From the NCBI RefSeq assembly GCF_905220365.1, contig NC_061153.1, positions 5,972,001-6,036,000 on the forward strand: a stretch of 64,000 nucleotides of DNA, given 5' to 3'. Below the pieces are notes generated by a model. It made no database searches, had not been told where the DNA came from, and saw only the letters and a program-made list of their open reading frames with translations. The position numbers and the translations under genes were made by a program. Of the stretch, positions 21,405 to 32,500 are shown piece after piece (within the stretch, counting starts at the first letter, position 1; every line of letters starts with the position of its first letter). Source of the stretch: Vanessa cardui (taxonomy: Eukaryota > Arthropoda > Insecta > Lepidoptera > Nymphalidae).

Positions 21405-21600
21405 TAAAATAATTTATTCTAGTAAGCTTGTTCAAGGATTTTTGTTACAGTAATTTTAAAAACTATATTAAGTGAAGCTACCACCGGTTCGGAATGTAGA
21501 TTCAACTGAGAAGAACCAGCAAGAAACTCAGTAGTTACTCTTTTTCAACATTTATAGTACAAAGTTATAATTATACATAATATATTCTCCCTGCAAAACA
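21405..21600 (+). repeat. LINE 3' end fragment in an intron of the Myb-like gene
   Basis: The segment contains TTAAGTGAAGCTACCACC and AAGAAACTCAGTAGTTACTC, a LINE (CR1/Zenon-like) tail related to the fragment at 8697-8794. It lies in intron 4 (21278-21656). Confidence 0.6.
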
Positions 21601-22111
21601 AAAAGTGATTATACACACAGAAAGTATAATTTATTAAAACATTTACACATTTTCAGATAATTATGAATGTAAACAATGCAGAAGCACCACCTCCTGCAAT
21701 ACCTTCAACAAGCTCTTCAATATTGGATCCACCATCTCCAGAAAAGTCTTCAACATCTCAAATGCTGGGTCCAAAACCTGGAAAAATTAAAAAAAAAGGT
21801 ATATAAAAGTAATTTCATATAAAGAAAAACATGTTGTAATATTTAACTTAGCTTTCAATGTTTGTTTTCTTATTGTAGTGCTTCAGTAAAGGCTGTTCAC
21901 CGGCAGATGAAGTTGCTGCTTGTGAAATAGAATGCAGGAGGGAACTGCACAGAAAACAAATGCTGAACCAAGACATTGAAACATCTAATTTACAGTTACA
22001 GGGAGAGTTGTTAAAATTAAAAATAGAATATTATAAAAAAAATGAATAAATAAATTTTAAACATAAATCTTACTTTGTTTTTTAATCATTTACCTGCAAG
22101 TAAGAAGAAAT

Positions 22112-23315
22112 CTATTCATTAAAGTGCCTTGCAATAAAAGCTTGCAAGATTGCAGCAGTTCTACCTCGCCTATGGTTTGAGTCCATGTTACTCAGCTGTT
22201 CTGGTAGCTCTTCAGTACTGAGCTCATAATTGTCCTCCACCACATTTGTATCTTTGTGTGCAATTGCAATATTGTGCAAAACTGCAAGTGCCACAATAGT
22301 AGTTTAAACATTGCCAAATTTCATTGGCATGCCATGGAGTAGGCATTTAAAGCGCTGTTTCCAAACACCAAAACAGCGTTCTACAACATTTCTTGTTGCA
22401 ATGTGTGCCTCATTATAATTCTGTTCAGCATGGTTATGTGGATTTAATATTGGTGTAAACAAATATGGCTCTAGTCTGTATCCAGAGTCACCTAGCGATC
22501 TCCCTCTAAACTCCCCTGCTTCAAAGCGTTCCCTTAGGGTGGATTCATTAAATATTCTTGCATCATGAGTGCTTCCTCGCCACCTTGCAACTACATCTCT
22601 GATGCGCAGACTAGCATCACAGGTCACCTACAACAATCTTGAATTTAGATTTTATAATATAAAAGAAAAACATCCTCAATAATAATCATTAACATACATA
22701 CCTGAACATTGAGAGAGTAAAATCCTTTCCTGTTTACATAATATTGGGCTAAATCACCACCATGCTTCTTTATTTTTATATGGGTACAATCAATGCAGCC
22801 AATTACCGATGGGAAGTTCCTTATTTGGCGGCATTCCATCATCAGCCTCTGCTCTTCTGCAAGAGATGTAGGCATCTTTATATACTCTGATGAATGTTTT
22901 GCTAGCGCCCGCGCCACCCTGTTGCATATACGGCTAGTAGTAGCTTGAGATAATCCATGAAGGTCTCCCGCATCTTCTTGAATCTAAAAAACACATTTTG
23001 AAACGGGTAAAGAAACATTAATGATGAAAAAGATGAAAAATATTTATTTATAAGTTCGCATACCTCACGACGTCCCCAACATCTTATTGCCGTCAATACT
23101 TGCAACTCTGGTGAGGTACCACAACCTTTAGCGCTCAGCTTCAAGTCTTCCCGGACTAAATTTATAATAAAAGTAGCCGTTTCTTTTGAAAACCGATATC
23201 GTTTTCGAAATTCTTCATCGTCCAAAGAGAATGGATTTCCTCTTGGCCGATACACTTTTATGCGCTGATTAATGACATAATTTTCAATGATCGCAATAGC
23301 TTGTAAGGCTTGCAT
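22112..23315 (-). pseudogene. HARBI1-like transposase, three exons, one in-frame stop
   Basis: Exons on the minus strand are 23315-23064, 22983-22702 and 22627-22112. The introns (80 and 74 bp) start GTATGC and GTATGT and end in TTTTAG and TGTAG. The catalytic residues of the DDE_Tnp_4 fold are present: D in IGCIDCTHIKI, D in LGDSGYRL and E in NVVERCFGVWKQRF. The spliced frame is about 349 codons, the usual family length, with a single TAA at 22303-22301 that would remove the last 62 residues. Start ATG 23315 opens MQALQAIAIIEN. The gene converges with the Myb-like gene, leaving about 60 bp between their stops. Confidence 0.88.
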
Positions 23316-24248
23316 ATTTAAAAAAATACGTAAGAACTACTTTCACAAAAATTGCAATGTTGAATATGATTAGAAATCAAATGTCATTGCAAACGTCAGC
23401 TGATCAAAGTCGGCCATTTTCTTGCTAATATACGTTTATCGAAGGTTTGTAGTAGGGTCTTAGCTTGTATAAATCAAAGACACTTTATCGGAGGTTTATC
23501 GAACGTTTTAGTGTTATAGAACGATTATGAATAAAACTTTTTGACAATACACTTTTAGCGAGGTTTTAAACCTCCGATAACTTATTATGAATAAGACCGT
23601 AAGTCATTATCTTTAAATCACTCACTCATGCTATGCAGTGATAACAAATAGGTACAATATACACACACAGTTTTCACTCATTAGGAAATACAAACCGCTA
23701 TATCCGTGCGTTTTAAAACTGTAATATCTTCGAAAATATTTATTTAAATTACAAGCTGTAAAGGGCCGTATTAAGGTACTTAATTGGATAAGGATTAATG
23801 CTATATTGCTTAAAATCGCTTCGAAAATAAACCTTTTTTTCTCGTAAAAATAAAACATAAAAAAATGTTTATTGTGGGTTATCTTTAAGAGATAGACATA
23901 TACCATCGCGGACTTTTTTGTAGACATTTTTGAGGTGTACAATTCTCTAGTACATTATTTTGATCTATTTAGTAGGGTTCAGCCAGCGTTTACAATGTAA
24001 GCGAAAAAAATTAAAAAAATTACGACATTACATGAGAAACTTTTGAATTATCAGTGTTACTTAACTATATTGTCTATGTATTATATATAAAAACCTTCCT
24101 CTCGAATCACTCTATCTATTAAAAAAAACCGCATCAAAATCCGTTGAGTAGTTTTAAAGATTCAAGCGTACAAAGGGACATAGGGAAAGAAAAAGTGACT
24201 TTGTTTTATACTAAGTAAAGAAGATGCAAAACATACTTAGAACCAAAG

Positions 24249-24513
24249 ACTTCTTAAGAAATAATCGCAAGACCTCCCGAACATCGAGCGCTACCAAGAA
24301 TTACCATACCGTGGGGACCATTCAGTGATTTACCGATTTCGTTATAAATATGTAATTCAGACTACAGAACTTCACTTTTTGTTCTGACATCGAACAGACT
24401 GTCACGTATTATAAATTAGAAATAATTAATTGTTAAATTGAATTACTTAAATAAACGTATAAGTTAAATTCGTTCGGTTTCATTCTGCATCCTCAACGGC
24501 AGCCCTACGTAAT
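24249..24513 (+). repeat. Errantivirus 5' LTR
   Basis: About 265 bp, from TTAAGAAATAATCGCAAGAC to CCCTACGTAATT. It matches 35613-35987 apart from a few substitutions and the absence of an internal duplication. The exact first base is uncertain by a few positions. Confidence 0.85.
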
Positions 24514-24531
24514 TGGCGCAGTCGGTAGGAT
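24514..24531 (+). other. Errantivirus primer binding site
   Basis: TGGCGCAGTCGGTAGGAT directly follows the 5' LTR. This form of PBS is typical of errantiviruses, which use a serine tRNA primer; the tRNA assignment is from family knowledge. Confidence 0.75.
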
Positions 24532-24739
24532 GCTCGCGGAACGTTTCGCGTAAAAGATTTCCGTCATCGCGTGAAGCCCCGCCGTAGCTTGTCTAGCTGC
24601 TGCATCCAGAGCATCCGAATCTACGAGTAGTGCTGCACGAGAGGTATCCAGACATCGATAACGCAGAGAGACCGAAACATGTTCATGTGAGTACACTAGA
24701 TTCTTTTTAGTGGTTGCTCAATCCTAGCCTAACTAACCT

Positions 24740-26113
24740 GTGTTAATAAAATTTGCCAAGATTTTTCATTTAAGAAAATCGAAGGAACCTAGGATAGTTA
24801 TTAGTAGTAGGCAAACTTTCGTAGATAATAGAAGAGATATTAGTTTAAGTAGTATAGAAGAACAAACGGAAATGTCTGAGTTAGACACCATTTATAAAGC
24901 CTTAAGGTTGGTACCCGAGTTCGACGGGAACCCAAATGTACTTACTAGATTTTTAAAATTATGTGATCAATTGGTAGGACAGTTATGTAGTGATAGTAGT
25001 AGTGAATTAAGTAGGTGTGCTCTTCTCAACGGAATTCTTAACAAAGTAACAGGCTCTGCTGCTCGCTTAATTAATTCTAATGGGATTCCATCCGACTGGC
25101 AAGGCATTCGAACTGCTTTAGTGAACAACTTCGCGGACCAACGAGATGAGACCGCTCTATATAACGATTTAGCTATTTTATCGCAAGGTTCTAGCACCGC
25201 GCAGGAGTATTATGAGCGTTGCCAGAATCTATACAGTATTATAATGACCTATGTAAGCCTGCATGATACCCTTGAGACCACCATTAATGCTAAACGAGAT
25301 CTTTATCGTAAATTAACGCTTCAAGCGTATTTGCGAGGGTTGAACGATCCCTTAGGATCGCGCATACGTTGCATGCGCCCTGAGACCATCGAAAAGGCAT
25401 TAGAATTCGTACACGAGGAGATGAATACTATGTACCTACAAAATCGGAACCAAAGATTACCTGACAAAAAATCTATAAATTCTATGTCCGTACCAAATCA
25501 TTTTGTAAGTGCCTATAAAATGCCTAACCAACAGTTTTCAATGCCCGCGCCTAAACCTTTTAACTTTAATATACCTGGCCCTTCACGCCCTCATTTCGTT
25601 CCACCATCTACACCGCAATGGAGACAGAATCTATATCAACCACGCCAATTCGGTCCAACACATACGCAACAAATTTTTAGATCGTCACCGCCAAATTATA
25701 ACCCTCAACAAAATAACTTTCAAATAGGTTCACGTCTTAACCACCAAGCTGTTAACCAACCACGTCCTATGAGTGGAGTAAGCCATTATGTTACAAGACC
25801 ATTGCCGCCTACACAACCAGCAATTACAGGACATAACTGGGCAAAATCCGGGAACCCACCCCCTACGAACTACTTTAAATCTAAAGAAGTAAATTACAAT
25901 AGTTTCATTGACAATTCTATATACGATGAATATGCCGATTATTACGATCCTTATTACGATATTAGCGAGTACGTAGAATACCAGCAACCCTATGAATATT
26001 CCGTACAGGAGCCTTTAGAAAATTATACAGAAACACCCCAAGTGGAAGCCGATAGCGTTAAAACAAACGAGCAGGATTTTTCGAAGGACCGGAAGTCCGA
26101 CACCTTAAAATAG
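24740..26113 (+). CDS. gag: Errantivirus Gag
   Basis: This intact ORF encodes the capsid polyprotein of the errantivirus, which packages the genomic RNA. The longest frame starts at 24740, but the ATG at 24872 (MSELDTIYKAL) is the likelier start because family Gags begin near that motif. The first two thirds form the capsid domain (FDGNPNVLTRFLKLCDQLV; YLRGLNDPLGSRIR near the C-terminal lobe). The last third is rich in Pro, Asn, Gln and Tyr. No CCHC zinc knuckle is present, as in other errantiviruses. Pol lies in the -1 frame; the overlap runs from a -1-frame stop near 26058 to the Gag stop at 26113. No perfect slippery heptamer is visible in it. Confidence 0.88.
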   Translation: MLIKFAKIFHLRKSKEPRIVISSRQTFVDNRRDISLSSIEEQTEMSELDTIYKALRLVPEFDGNPNVLTRFLKLCDQLVGQLCSDSSSELSRCALLNGILNKVTGSAARLINSNGIPSDWQGIRTALVNNFADQRDETALYNDLAILSQGSSTAQEYYERCQNLYSIIMTYVSLHDTLETTINAKRDLYRKLTLQAYLRGLNDPLGSRIRCMRPETIEKALEFVHEEMNTMYLQNRNQRLPDKKSINSMSVPNHFVSAYKMPNQQFSMPAPKPFNFNIPGPSRPHFVPPSTPQWRQNLYQPRQFGPTHTQQIFRSSPPNYNPQQNNFQIGSRLNHQAVNQPRPMSGVSHYVTRPLPPTQPAITGHNWAKSGNPPPTNYFKSKEVNYNSFIDNSIYDEYADYYDPYYDISEYVEYQQPYEYSVQEPLENYTETPQVEADSVKTNEQDFSKDRKSDTLK

Positions 26114-26169
26114 AAATTAATCTTCAAACCCAACGTCAGCTTCCGTACATTCAAATCGTATCACCTCCT

Positions 26170-29100
26170 ATGAAACTATTAATAGATACAGGAGCAAATC
26201 AATCATTTCTGTGTCCCGAGGTAGTGGAAAGATACTATAGTAACTTACCAGTAAATTACGATCCTTTTGAAGTTAAGAATATTCACGCCACCTCTAGAAA
26301 TTACTATTCAATTACGTTACCTAGCTTTAAAGAATTTAATGATTCGGATAATACGACATTTTACATTTATAAGTTCCATGATTATTTCGATGGGCTTATT
26401 GGTACAGACCTATTAGATAAGTGGGAGGCTGTAATAGATTATAAGAACAAATTGCTAAAAACTAAAACCGCTTCAAATCCTATTAAGGTATATGATTCCC
26501 GCAACGCGAATTTGTATGAGGACATTATACCAGCGAATACTTCGAAATTACTTAGGATTCCGATAAATATTCATGACGGACATGCATTTATAGAAGAACA
26601 AACCGTTTCAAATTGTATTATTGGCGAATGCTTAACTACCGTTTCGAATAATAGGGGAATAGTTGAAGTAACCAATCCAAGTCGAAGCGACGTCATATTC
26701 TCTATGGACCGAGCAATCTCTGCAGAAATGTATAACGTACAGTGTACACCTGCCAATAAACAGCAAGATCGCATAAAAGAAGTAATTTCGCGTCTACGCA
26801 CTGATCACTTAAATATCGAAGAACGTACGAACTTAGAGCTGCTTTGTGCGCAGTATGCCGATGTTTTCTACTTAGAAGGAGAGCCTTTAACTTTCACCAA
26901 CAAAATAAAGCACTCGATTAAAACAACTGATGAGGTTCCGGTTTACACAAAAAGTTATCGGTATCCCTATGTCCACAGACAGGAAGTACAAGAACAGATA
27001 GGTAAGATGCTAGAACAGGGAATCATTAGGCCTTCGAATTCAGCGTGGAGCTCCCCAATTTGGGTTGTAGCTAAGAAAGCAGACGCGTCAGGGAAAGCTA
27101 AATGGCGTATAGTAGTTGATTTCCGAAAACTCAATGAAAAGACCGTAGACGACAAGTATACCATTCCTAATATAGCCGACGTATTAGATAAATTAGGTAA
27201 TTGCCAATATTTCACAACCTTAGACCTTGCTAGTGGCTTCTATCAAGTAGAAATGAACCCCCAAGATATACCTAAAACAGCTTTTAATGTTGAACACGGC
27301 CATTTTGAATTCTTACGCATGCCTATGGGCCTTAAAAATGGTCCATCCACTTTTCAGAGAGTCATGGACAATGTGTTGAGAGAGCTACAGAATACTATTT
27401 GTCTAGTATACCTAGATGATATAATAGTATTTAGTACATCCCTTCAGGAGCACATAATTAACCTAGAAAAAGTATTTAAGAAATTACGTGAGTCAAATTT
27501 TAAAATACAGATGGACAAATCAGAATTCCTAAAACTAGAAACGGCGTACCTTGGGTATGTTATTAGCAAGGATGGTATAAAACCTAACCCTGACAAAATA
27601 TCGGCAATTAAGAATTACCCCTTACCTAATACCCGTACAGAAATAAAACGCTTTTTAGGATTACTTGGTTATTATAGAAAATTCATACCAGACTTTGCTA
27701 AAATAACCAAGCCTCTGACCCAATGCTTGAAGAAAGGTTCCAAAATTGTCCAAGATCAAAATTATATCCAATGCTTTGAAAAGTGTAAAACTCTACTTGT
27801 CAATGATCCGATCCTTCAATATCCGGACTTTTCAAAGGAATTTATACTCACAACAGATGCTTCGAATTTAGCAATTGGAGCCGTTCTTTCTCAAGGCCCC
27901 ATTGGATCAGATAAACCAATAGCATACGCATCGAGAACGCTTAATTCAAGCGAAATAAACTACAGTACGATAGAAAAGGAATTACTCGCCATTGTGTGGG
28001 CAACGAAGTACTTTCGACCCTATCTTTTTGGTAGGAAGTTTAAAATTATGACAGACCATCGGCCTTTGCAATGGGTAATGAACATGAAAGAGTCCAATTC
28101 GCGCTTAACACGTTGGAGACTACGCCTAAGTGAATATGATTACACAGCCATTTATAAACCAGGGAAAATTAATTCCAACGCCGACGCCCTATCACGAATA
28201 GAAATCCATAATGAAGAGTCTAGTTCTATTGTCGTTAACATCTCAGACAAATCTGATTCAGAAAAAACCAGAAGTATCGACTCAAGAACCGACAGTATTC
28301 ATAGCGATGCAGAAAGCCCTATACTAGAAGTCCCTATTACTGATGATCCCCTTAACAGATTTAGCAGACAAATCGTATTTAACGTTGTTGGCGATATTAA
28401 AAGTAGACCTCACATAACTCACCCTTTTGAAACTTATACAAAAACTTGCATACAAATCTCCAAATCAAACCTAGAACAAGATGTAATTGATGCCGTAAAA
28501 GAATACGTTACACCACGTATAAAAACAGGAATCTTAATTAATCCCCCGCTTGAAATGTACAAAATTATACCGGTTATACAAAAGTATTTCAAAAATTCCG
28601 CAATGAACCTAGTTCTTTCCAAATTAGAAGTTGAAAACGTTAAGGATTACCTAAAGCAACAAGAAATTATTAAGAACTATCATGAAGGCAAGACGAACCA
28701 TAGAGGCATTAATGAATGTTGTTTAGCTTTATCTAAACGTTATTTCTGGCCAAAAATGAAAAACCAAGTGACAAAATTCATTAATGAGTGTCTTATTTGC
28801 GGTCAGGCAAAATATGACCGAAATCCTGTAAGACCTAGATATGAAATTGTACCACCACCTACCAAGCCTATGGAAGTTGTACACTTGGATTTATTCAGCG
28901 TAGATAGTAACAAGTACCTAACAATTATCGATGCATTCTCGAAATATGCACAAGCATATTCTTTGAGAGATGCTTCAGCCGTTAGTGTAGTTCAGGCTTT
29001 ATTAAGGTTCTCTTCCCATCATGGTATGGCTCTTAAATACATTACGGATAATGGCCCTGAATTTACAAATCAACTATTTTCTGAATTCACTAAATTACAC

Positions 29101-29403
29101 AAAATTGAACATCATAGAATATGCTCCAATACACCCAATGAAAATGGAATGATAGAACGCTTTCATAATACCCTACTCGAACACTTGCGTATCTTAAAAT
29201 TAGAACACCGCAATGAATCCGTTACCAACCTTATGACGTACGCTGTAATGGCATATAATAGTTCAATCCATTCTTTCACGAAATGTCGCCCAATAGAAAT
29301 AATTACTGGTCATTTAGATCCGCGAGATCCTTTAGACATGAATATAACAGAGCACCTATTGCAGGAATATATACTAGATCACCGTAAGCGAATGTTAAAG
29401 TAA
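26170..29403 (+). CDS. pol: Errantivirus Pol (protease-RT-RNase H-integrase), 3' end displaced
   Basis: The reading frame is long and intact. The retropepsin triad DTG is at residues 6-8 of the ATG-initiated frame; translation really enters by -1 frameshifting from gag. RT carries VVDFRKLNEKT and YLDD (residues 414-417). RNase H has TTDAS near 562. Integrase has an HHCC finger (about 836-877) and the DDE triad in VHLDLF, TDNGPEF and MIERF (about 904, 958 and 994). The frame ends artificially at 29403, in the mag-like insertion. The missing integrase C-terminal domain continues at 33608-33952. Confidence 0.9.
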   Translation: MKLLIDTGANQSFLCPEVVERYYSNLPVNYDPFEVKNIHATSRNYYSITLPSFKEFNDSDNTTFYIYKFHDYFDGLIGTDLLDKWEAVIDYKNKLLKTKTASNPIKVYDSRNANLYEDIIPANTSKLLRIPINIHDGHAFIEEQTVSNCIIGECLTTVSNNRGIVEVTNPSRSDVIFSMDRAISAEMYNVQCTPANKQQDRIKEVISRLRTDHLNIEERTNLELLCAQYADVFYLEGEPLTFTNKIKHSIKTTDEVPVYTKSYRYPYVHRQEVQEQIGKMLEQGIIRPSNSAWSSPIWVVAKKADASGKAKWRIVVDFRKLNEKTVDDKYTIPNIADVLDKLGNCQYFTTLDLASGFYQVEMNPQDIPKTAFNVEHGHFEFLRMPMGLKNGPSTFQRVMDNVLRELQNTICLVYLDDIIVFSTSLQEHIINLEKVFKKLRESNFKIQMDKSEFLKLETAYLGYVISKDGIKPNPDKISAIKNYPLPNTRTEIKRFLGLLGYYRKFIPDFAKITKPLTQCLKKGSKIVQDQNYIQCFEKCKTLLVNDPILQYPDFSKEFILTTDASNLAIGAVLSQGPIGSDKPIAYASRTLNSSEINYSTIEKELLAIVWATKYFRPYLFGRKFKIMTDHRPLQWVMNMKESNSRLTRWRLRLSEYDYTAIYKPGKINSNADALSRIEIHNEESSSIVVNISDKSDSEKTRSIDSRTDSIHSDAESPILEVPITDDPLNRFSRQIVFNVVGDIKSRPHITHPFETYTKTCIQISKSNLEQDVIDAVKEYVTPRIKTGILINPPLEMYKIIPVIQKYFKNSAMNLVLSKLEVENVKDYLKQQEIIKNYHEGKTNHRGINECCLALSKRYFWPKMKNQVTKFINECLICGQAKYDRNPVRPRYEIVPPPTKPMEVVHLDLFSVDSNKYLTIIDAFSKYAQAYSLRDASAVSVVQALLRFSSHHGMALKYITDNGPEFTNQLFSEFTKLHKIEHHRICSNTPNENGMIERFHNTLLEHLRILKLEHRNESVTNLMTYAVMAYNSSIHSFTKCRPIEIITGHLDPRDPLDMNITEHLLQEYILDHRKRMLK

Positions 29404-29518
29404 TGTAGGTATATGTAAAACAATTGTCATTGCCTCAGTTGGTATGAATAAACGGTACTCGCAAGTCGTGTGTGTGTTGTTCTTCATATTTCCCAAGCTT
29501 CCATCCAAAAATATTTCA
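29404..29518 (+). repeat. mag-like 5' LTR
   Basis: It starts TGTAGGTATATG and ends AAATATTTCA. It is identical to 33493-33607. The primer binding site, TGGCGACGAGGATCATTAA, follows at 29520. Confidence 0.93.
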
Positions 29519-29584
29519 GTGGCGACGAGGATCATTAAAGAATCTAACGTGTGTAATATTTAGGTACATTATATAGAAAAAAAA

Positions 29585-32500
29585 ATGTCTAAAACTTGCG
29601 AGTTCGGGAACTGGCTACAAGATAGTTTGCGAGATCAGCTGGTATGCGGTATCAGAAGCGATATAATACGGCAACGATTATTTGCGGAATGCAAGCTGGA
29701 TTTTATGAAGGCATATAATCTAGCAGTTAGTATAGAAGCGGCGGAAAAGGACGCCGCTATTGTCGAGGGCGACGCGAGATGTAGCGGTGTCGCAGCAGAT
29801 TGTCAAGCGGTATACGAAGCGATGCCCTCGCAGCGCTCGGCGGGAGCGGGAGCGGCGCGTGGTGCGCGCGGTGCGCGCGGGGCGGCGCGCGGCATGGCGT
29901 ACGGTGGAGCGAGACCGGCAGCGGCTGGCCGTGCGCAGGCGCAACAATGTAGTGTGTGTGGGGGAGCTCATACCGGATTGTGTCGATTCAGTCGGTATGT
30001 GTGTCGAGTATGTAATAAAAGGGGGCATTTGCGACGCATGTGTCCTAATGTGATGAATCACCATACCGTGGATGCGTCACCAAGTTACGAGTTTCCCGAA
30101 GAAGAAAGCGACATGAGTGACGAGGTAATTTATATCAATATGAATCAATTATCTATTACAGACTGTAAGCCAATAGTTATACCGCTGCTAGTTCATAAAA
30201 AAATGCTCAATATGGAATGTGATACCGGTAGTGCGATATCTTGTATTAGTGAAGAAATTTACTGTAAGTTGTTTAGTGATTTAAAAATTAAACAATGTAA
30301 TATAGTGCTAAAATATTATACAGGGGAGATTGTTCGACCCCTTGGTTTTATAACACCGGAAGTTAAATATAAGAATTTAGAAAGAAAACTTGATTTATAT
30401 GTGGTTAAAAATGGGAAGTCTTTATTATTAGGAAGGCAATGGATAGCAGCGCTCGGCATTCAATTACCAAATTTAAGTATTAAAAAGGTCTTAAATGTGA
30501 ATGTCGATGACTTTGATCTTCACGCTTTTAATTCCAGATTTTGTAAGGTGTTTGCGGACGGTTTGGGACGATTCACTGGTGATCCCGTGCGCATTCACGT
30601 GTCGCCGGGAGCGCGGCCGGTGTTCATGCGTGCGCGCCCTCTGGCGTACGCGCTGCGCGAGCCGGTCGAGCGTGCGTTAACGCAGATGGTCCGAGATGGT
30701 ATCCTCACCGCCGTCGAACGCTCGGAATGGGCGACTCCAATAGTTCCAGTGGTAAAGAAAGATGGTAATATCAGAATATGCGCGGATTATAAATTAACAT
30801 TAAACAAGGTCATTGAGGTCGACCGTTATCCGTTGCCTAGGGTTGAAGATTTACTCATAAAGTTGAATGGGGGGGATCGTTTTAGCAAAATCGACCTTTC
30901 ACAAGCTTACGCTCAATTTGTTTTGGATGATTCCAGTAAATATACGGTTATAAATACTCATAAAGGATTGTTTAGGTACAACCGCTTAGTATACGGTCTT
31001 TCTTCGAGCCCTGCCATTTTTCAAAAACGATTAGAGCAGTTATTTGATGATTTGGACCATGTAGGGGTTTTTATTGATGATATTATAATAACCGGTAAAA
31101 CTACTAGGGAACATATTGACAATTTGTACAAAGTTTTTGAGCGCTTGGAAAAATTCGGCCTTAAAGTTAAGAAGGAGAAATGTGTGTTTTTCAAAACCTC
31201 TGTAAAGTATCTAGGGTATATTATAAGTCGAGACGGCGTTCATACGTGTCCAGATAAGGTCAAGGCTATAGTTGATACGCCGGCCCCCACTAATATATCA
31301 GATTTAAAAGCATTTATTGGTATGGTAATGTATTACTCTAAATTTATTAAAAATATTAGCACAATTCTAGCTCCACTATATACCTTATTGAGATCAGGTG
31401 TTAAGTTTGTATGGAGTAATTCTTGTCAAGAGGCTTTTAGTAAAGTGAAGCAATTATTGGCATCGAGTGAGGTTTTAATACATTATTCGGTCGATTTGCC
31501 CGTGGTGGTTACGGCGGACGCTAGTAATGTGGGCGTGGGAGCGGTTTTGTCGCACGTGACACCGTCGGGCGAGCGTCCCGTGGCGTACGCGTCCCGATCA
31601 GTCACTGCTGCTGAACGGGCTTATTCGCAGATTGACAAAGAAGCGCTAGCGATAGTTTTCGCATTAAAAAAATACCATCAATACTTATACGGACGAAAAT
31701 TTGTATTACGTACAGATCACAAACCATTGACGCATATATTTGGAAAAAAAGCAGGGATTCCGATCATGGCTGCATCGCGACTGCAGAGATGGGCGGTTTT
31801 ATTAACGGGATATGACTACGATATTGAATACGTAGCCTCTAAACAAAATTGCGCTGATAGTCTTTCGAGATTACCGTTACCTTATAACAAAATAAATGAA
31901 AAAAGGGAAATAACGTATGTAAACTTTATCCAAGATTTTTTGCCGGTAACTAATGAGGAAATACGAAAGGAAACAAAAAAGGATAAGATACTAAGTAAAA
32001 TTTATATTTATTTAAAATCAGGTTGGCCAAAGTCGTGTACAGAAGATGAATTGAAACCTTATTTTTCAAGACGTAACGAATTATATTTGGATTATGATTG
32101 TATCATGTGGGGTTATAGAATTGTTATACCTGGTTCGTTGCGGGCCGCAGTGCTTAAGGAGGTTCATAGCGGTCATATGGGTATGGTTAAATCGAAGGGA
32201 ATCGCGAGGAGTTACGTGTGGTGGGCTGGCATCGACGGTGATATTGAGGACATGTGTAGGAACTGCAATACGTGTGCATCCGTAGCTCCTGCACCAGCGC
32301 GAGCGCCGCCACAACCTTGGCCGTATCACACGCAGCCATGGAGTAGAATTCACATTGACTTCTTAGGACCATATCAGGGTAAAACATACCTCGTTTTAGT
32401 AGACGCTAGCACTAAATGGCTAGAGGTTTTTGAAATGCAGCGTTCGAATTCTTTTCATGTAATTCGAGTTTTGCGAGCGACTTTTGCACGTTTTGGTTTA

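Larger units (their letters stand above)
20351..22049 (+). pseudogene. Harbinger Myb/SANT-like DNA-binding protein, six exons
   Basis: The exons I infer are 20351-20404, 20503-20612, 20880-21111, 21227-21277, 21657-21798 and 21879-22049, each with GT...AG borders. The N-terminal domain (SENWVEEDK, LVKERVREIENKNTD, VAWNDL) resembles the Myb/SANT-like domain of Harbinger partner proteins, which bind the transposon ends and carry the transposase into the nucleus. A Pro/Ser-rich middle and a C-terminal helix (LQLQGELLKLKIEYYKK) follow. Exon 5 ends in an A-run and its phase does not match exon 6: the join gives an immediate TAA, whereas the other frame of exon 6 is fully open. One base is probably missing or extra in the A-run. 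Confidence 0.75.
19988..23599. mobile_element. PIF/Harbinger DNA transposon, nearly intact
   Basis: The terminal inverted repeats CGGTCTTATTCATAAT (19988-20003) and their exact complement (23584-23599) are flanked by a TAA duplication at 19985-19987 and 23600-23602, the hallmark of this superfamily. Inside, a Myb/SANT-like gene (plus strand) and a transposase gene (minus strand) converge, both with introns. Subterminal TTATCG(A/G)AGG motifs are repeated near both ends. PLE and LINE fragments lie in introns of the Myb-like gene. Confidence 0.93.
19117..24222. repeat. CTAG-repeat copy 1 (Helitron-like, non-autonomous), interrupted
   Basis: It starts CTAGCGAACCGCCCCGGCTT at 19117 and ends near TTTGTTTTATACTAAGTA. 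It is collinear with copy 2 (42165-42207 plus 47128-48065). Read on the minus strand it would end in a hairpin followed by CTAG and T, as Helitrons do, but the other end lacks the usual TC. Blocks at 19117-19987 and 23600-24222 are separated by the Harbinger element. No coding capacity of its own is seen. Confidence 0.6.

Noticed and set aside
22112..22294. Separate small protein downstream of the Harbinger transposase
   Set aside because: It is the transposase C-terminus (ALAVLHNIAI) cut off by one in-frame TAA, not an independent gene.
24514..24531. Possible tRNA gene near the errantivirus 5' LTR
   Set aside because: Only the complement of a tRNA 3' end is present, directly after an LTR, so it is a primer binding site. 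The same applies at 29520 and 46918-46937.
29720..30064. 114-codon minus-strand frame in mag gag-pol
   Set aside because: It is an antisense shadow of the Arg/Ala/Gly-rich Gag segment, where biased composition removes stops.
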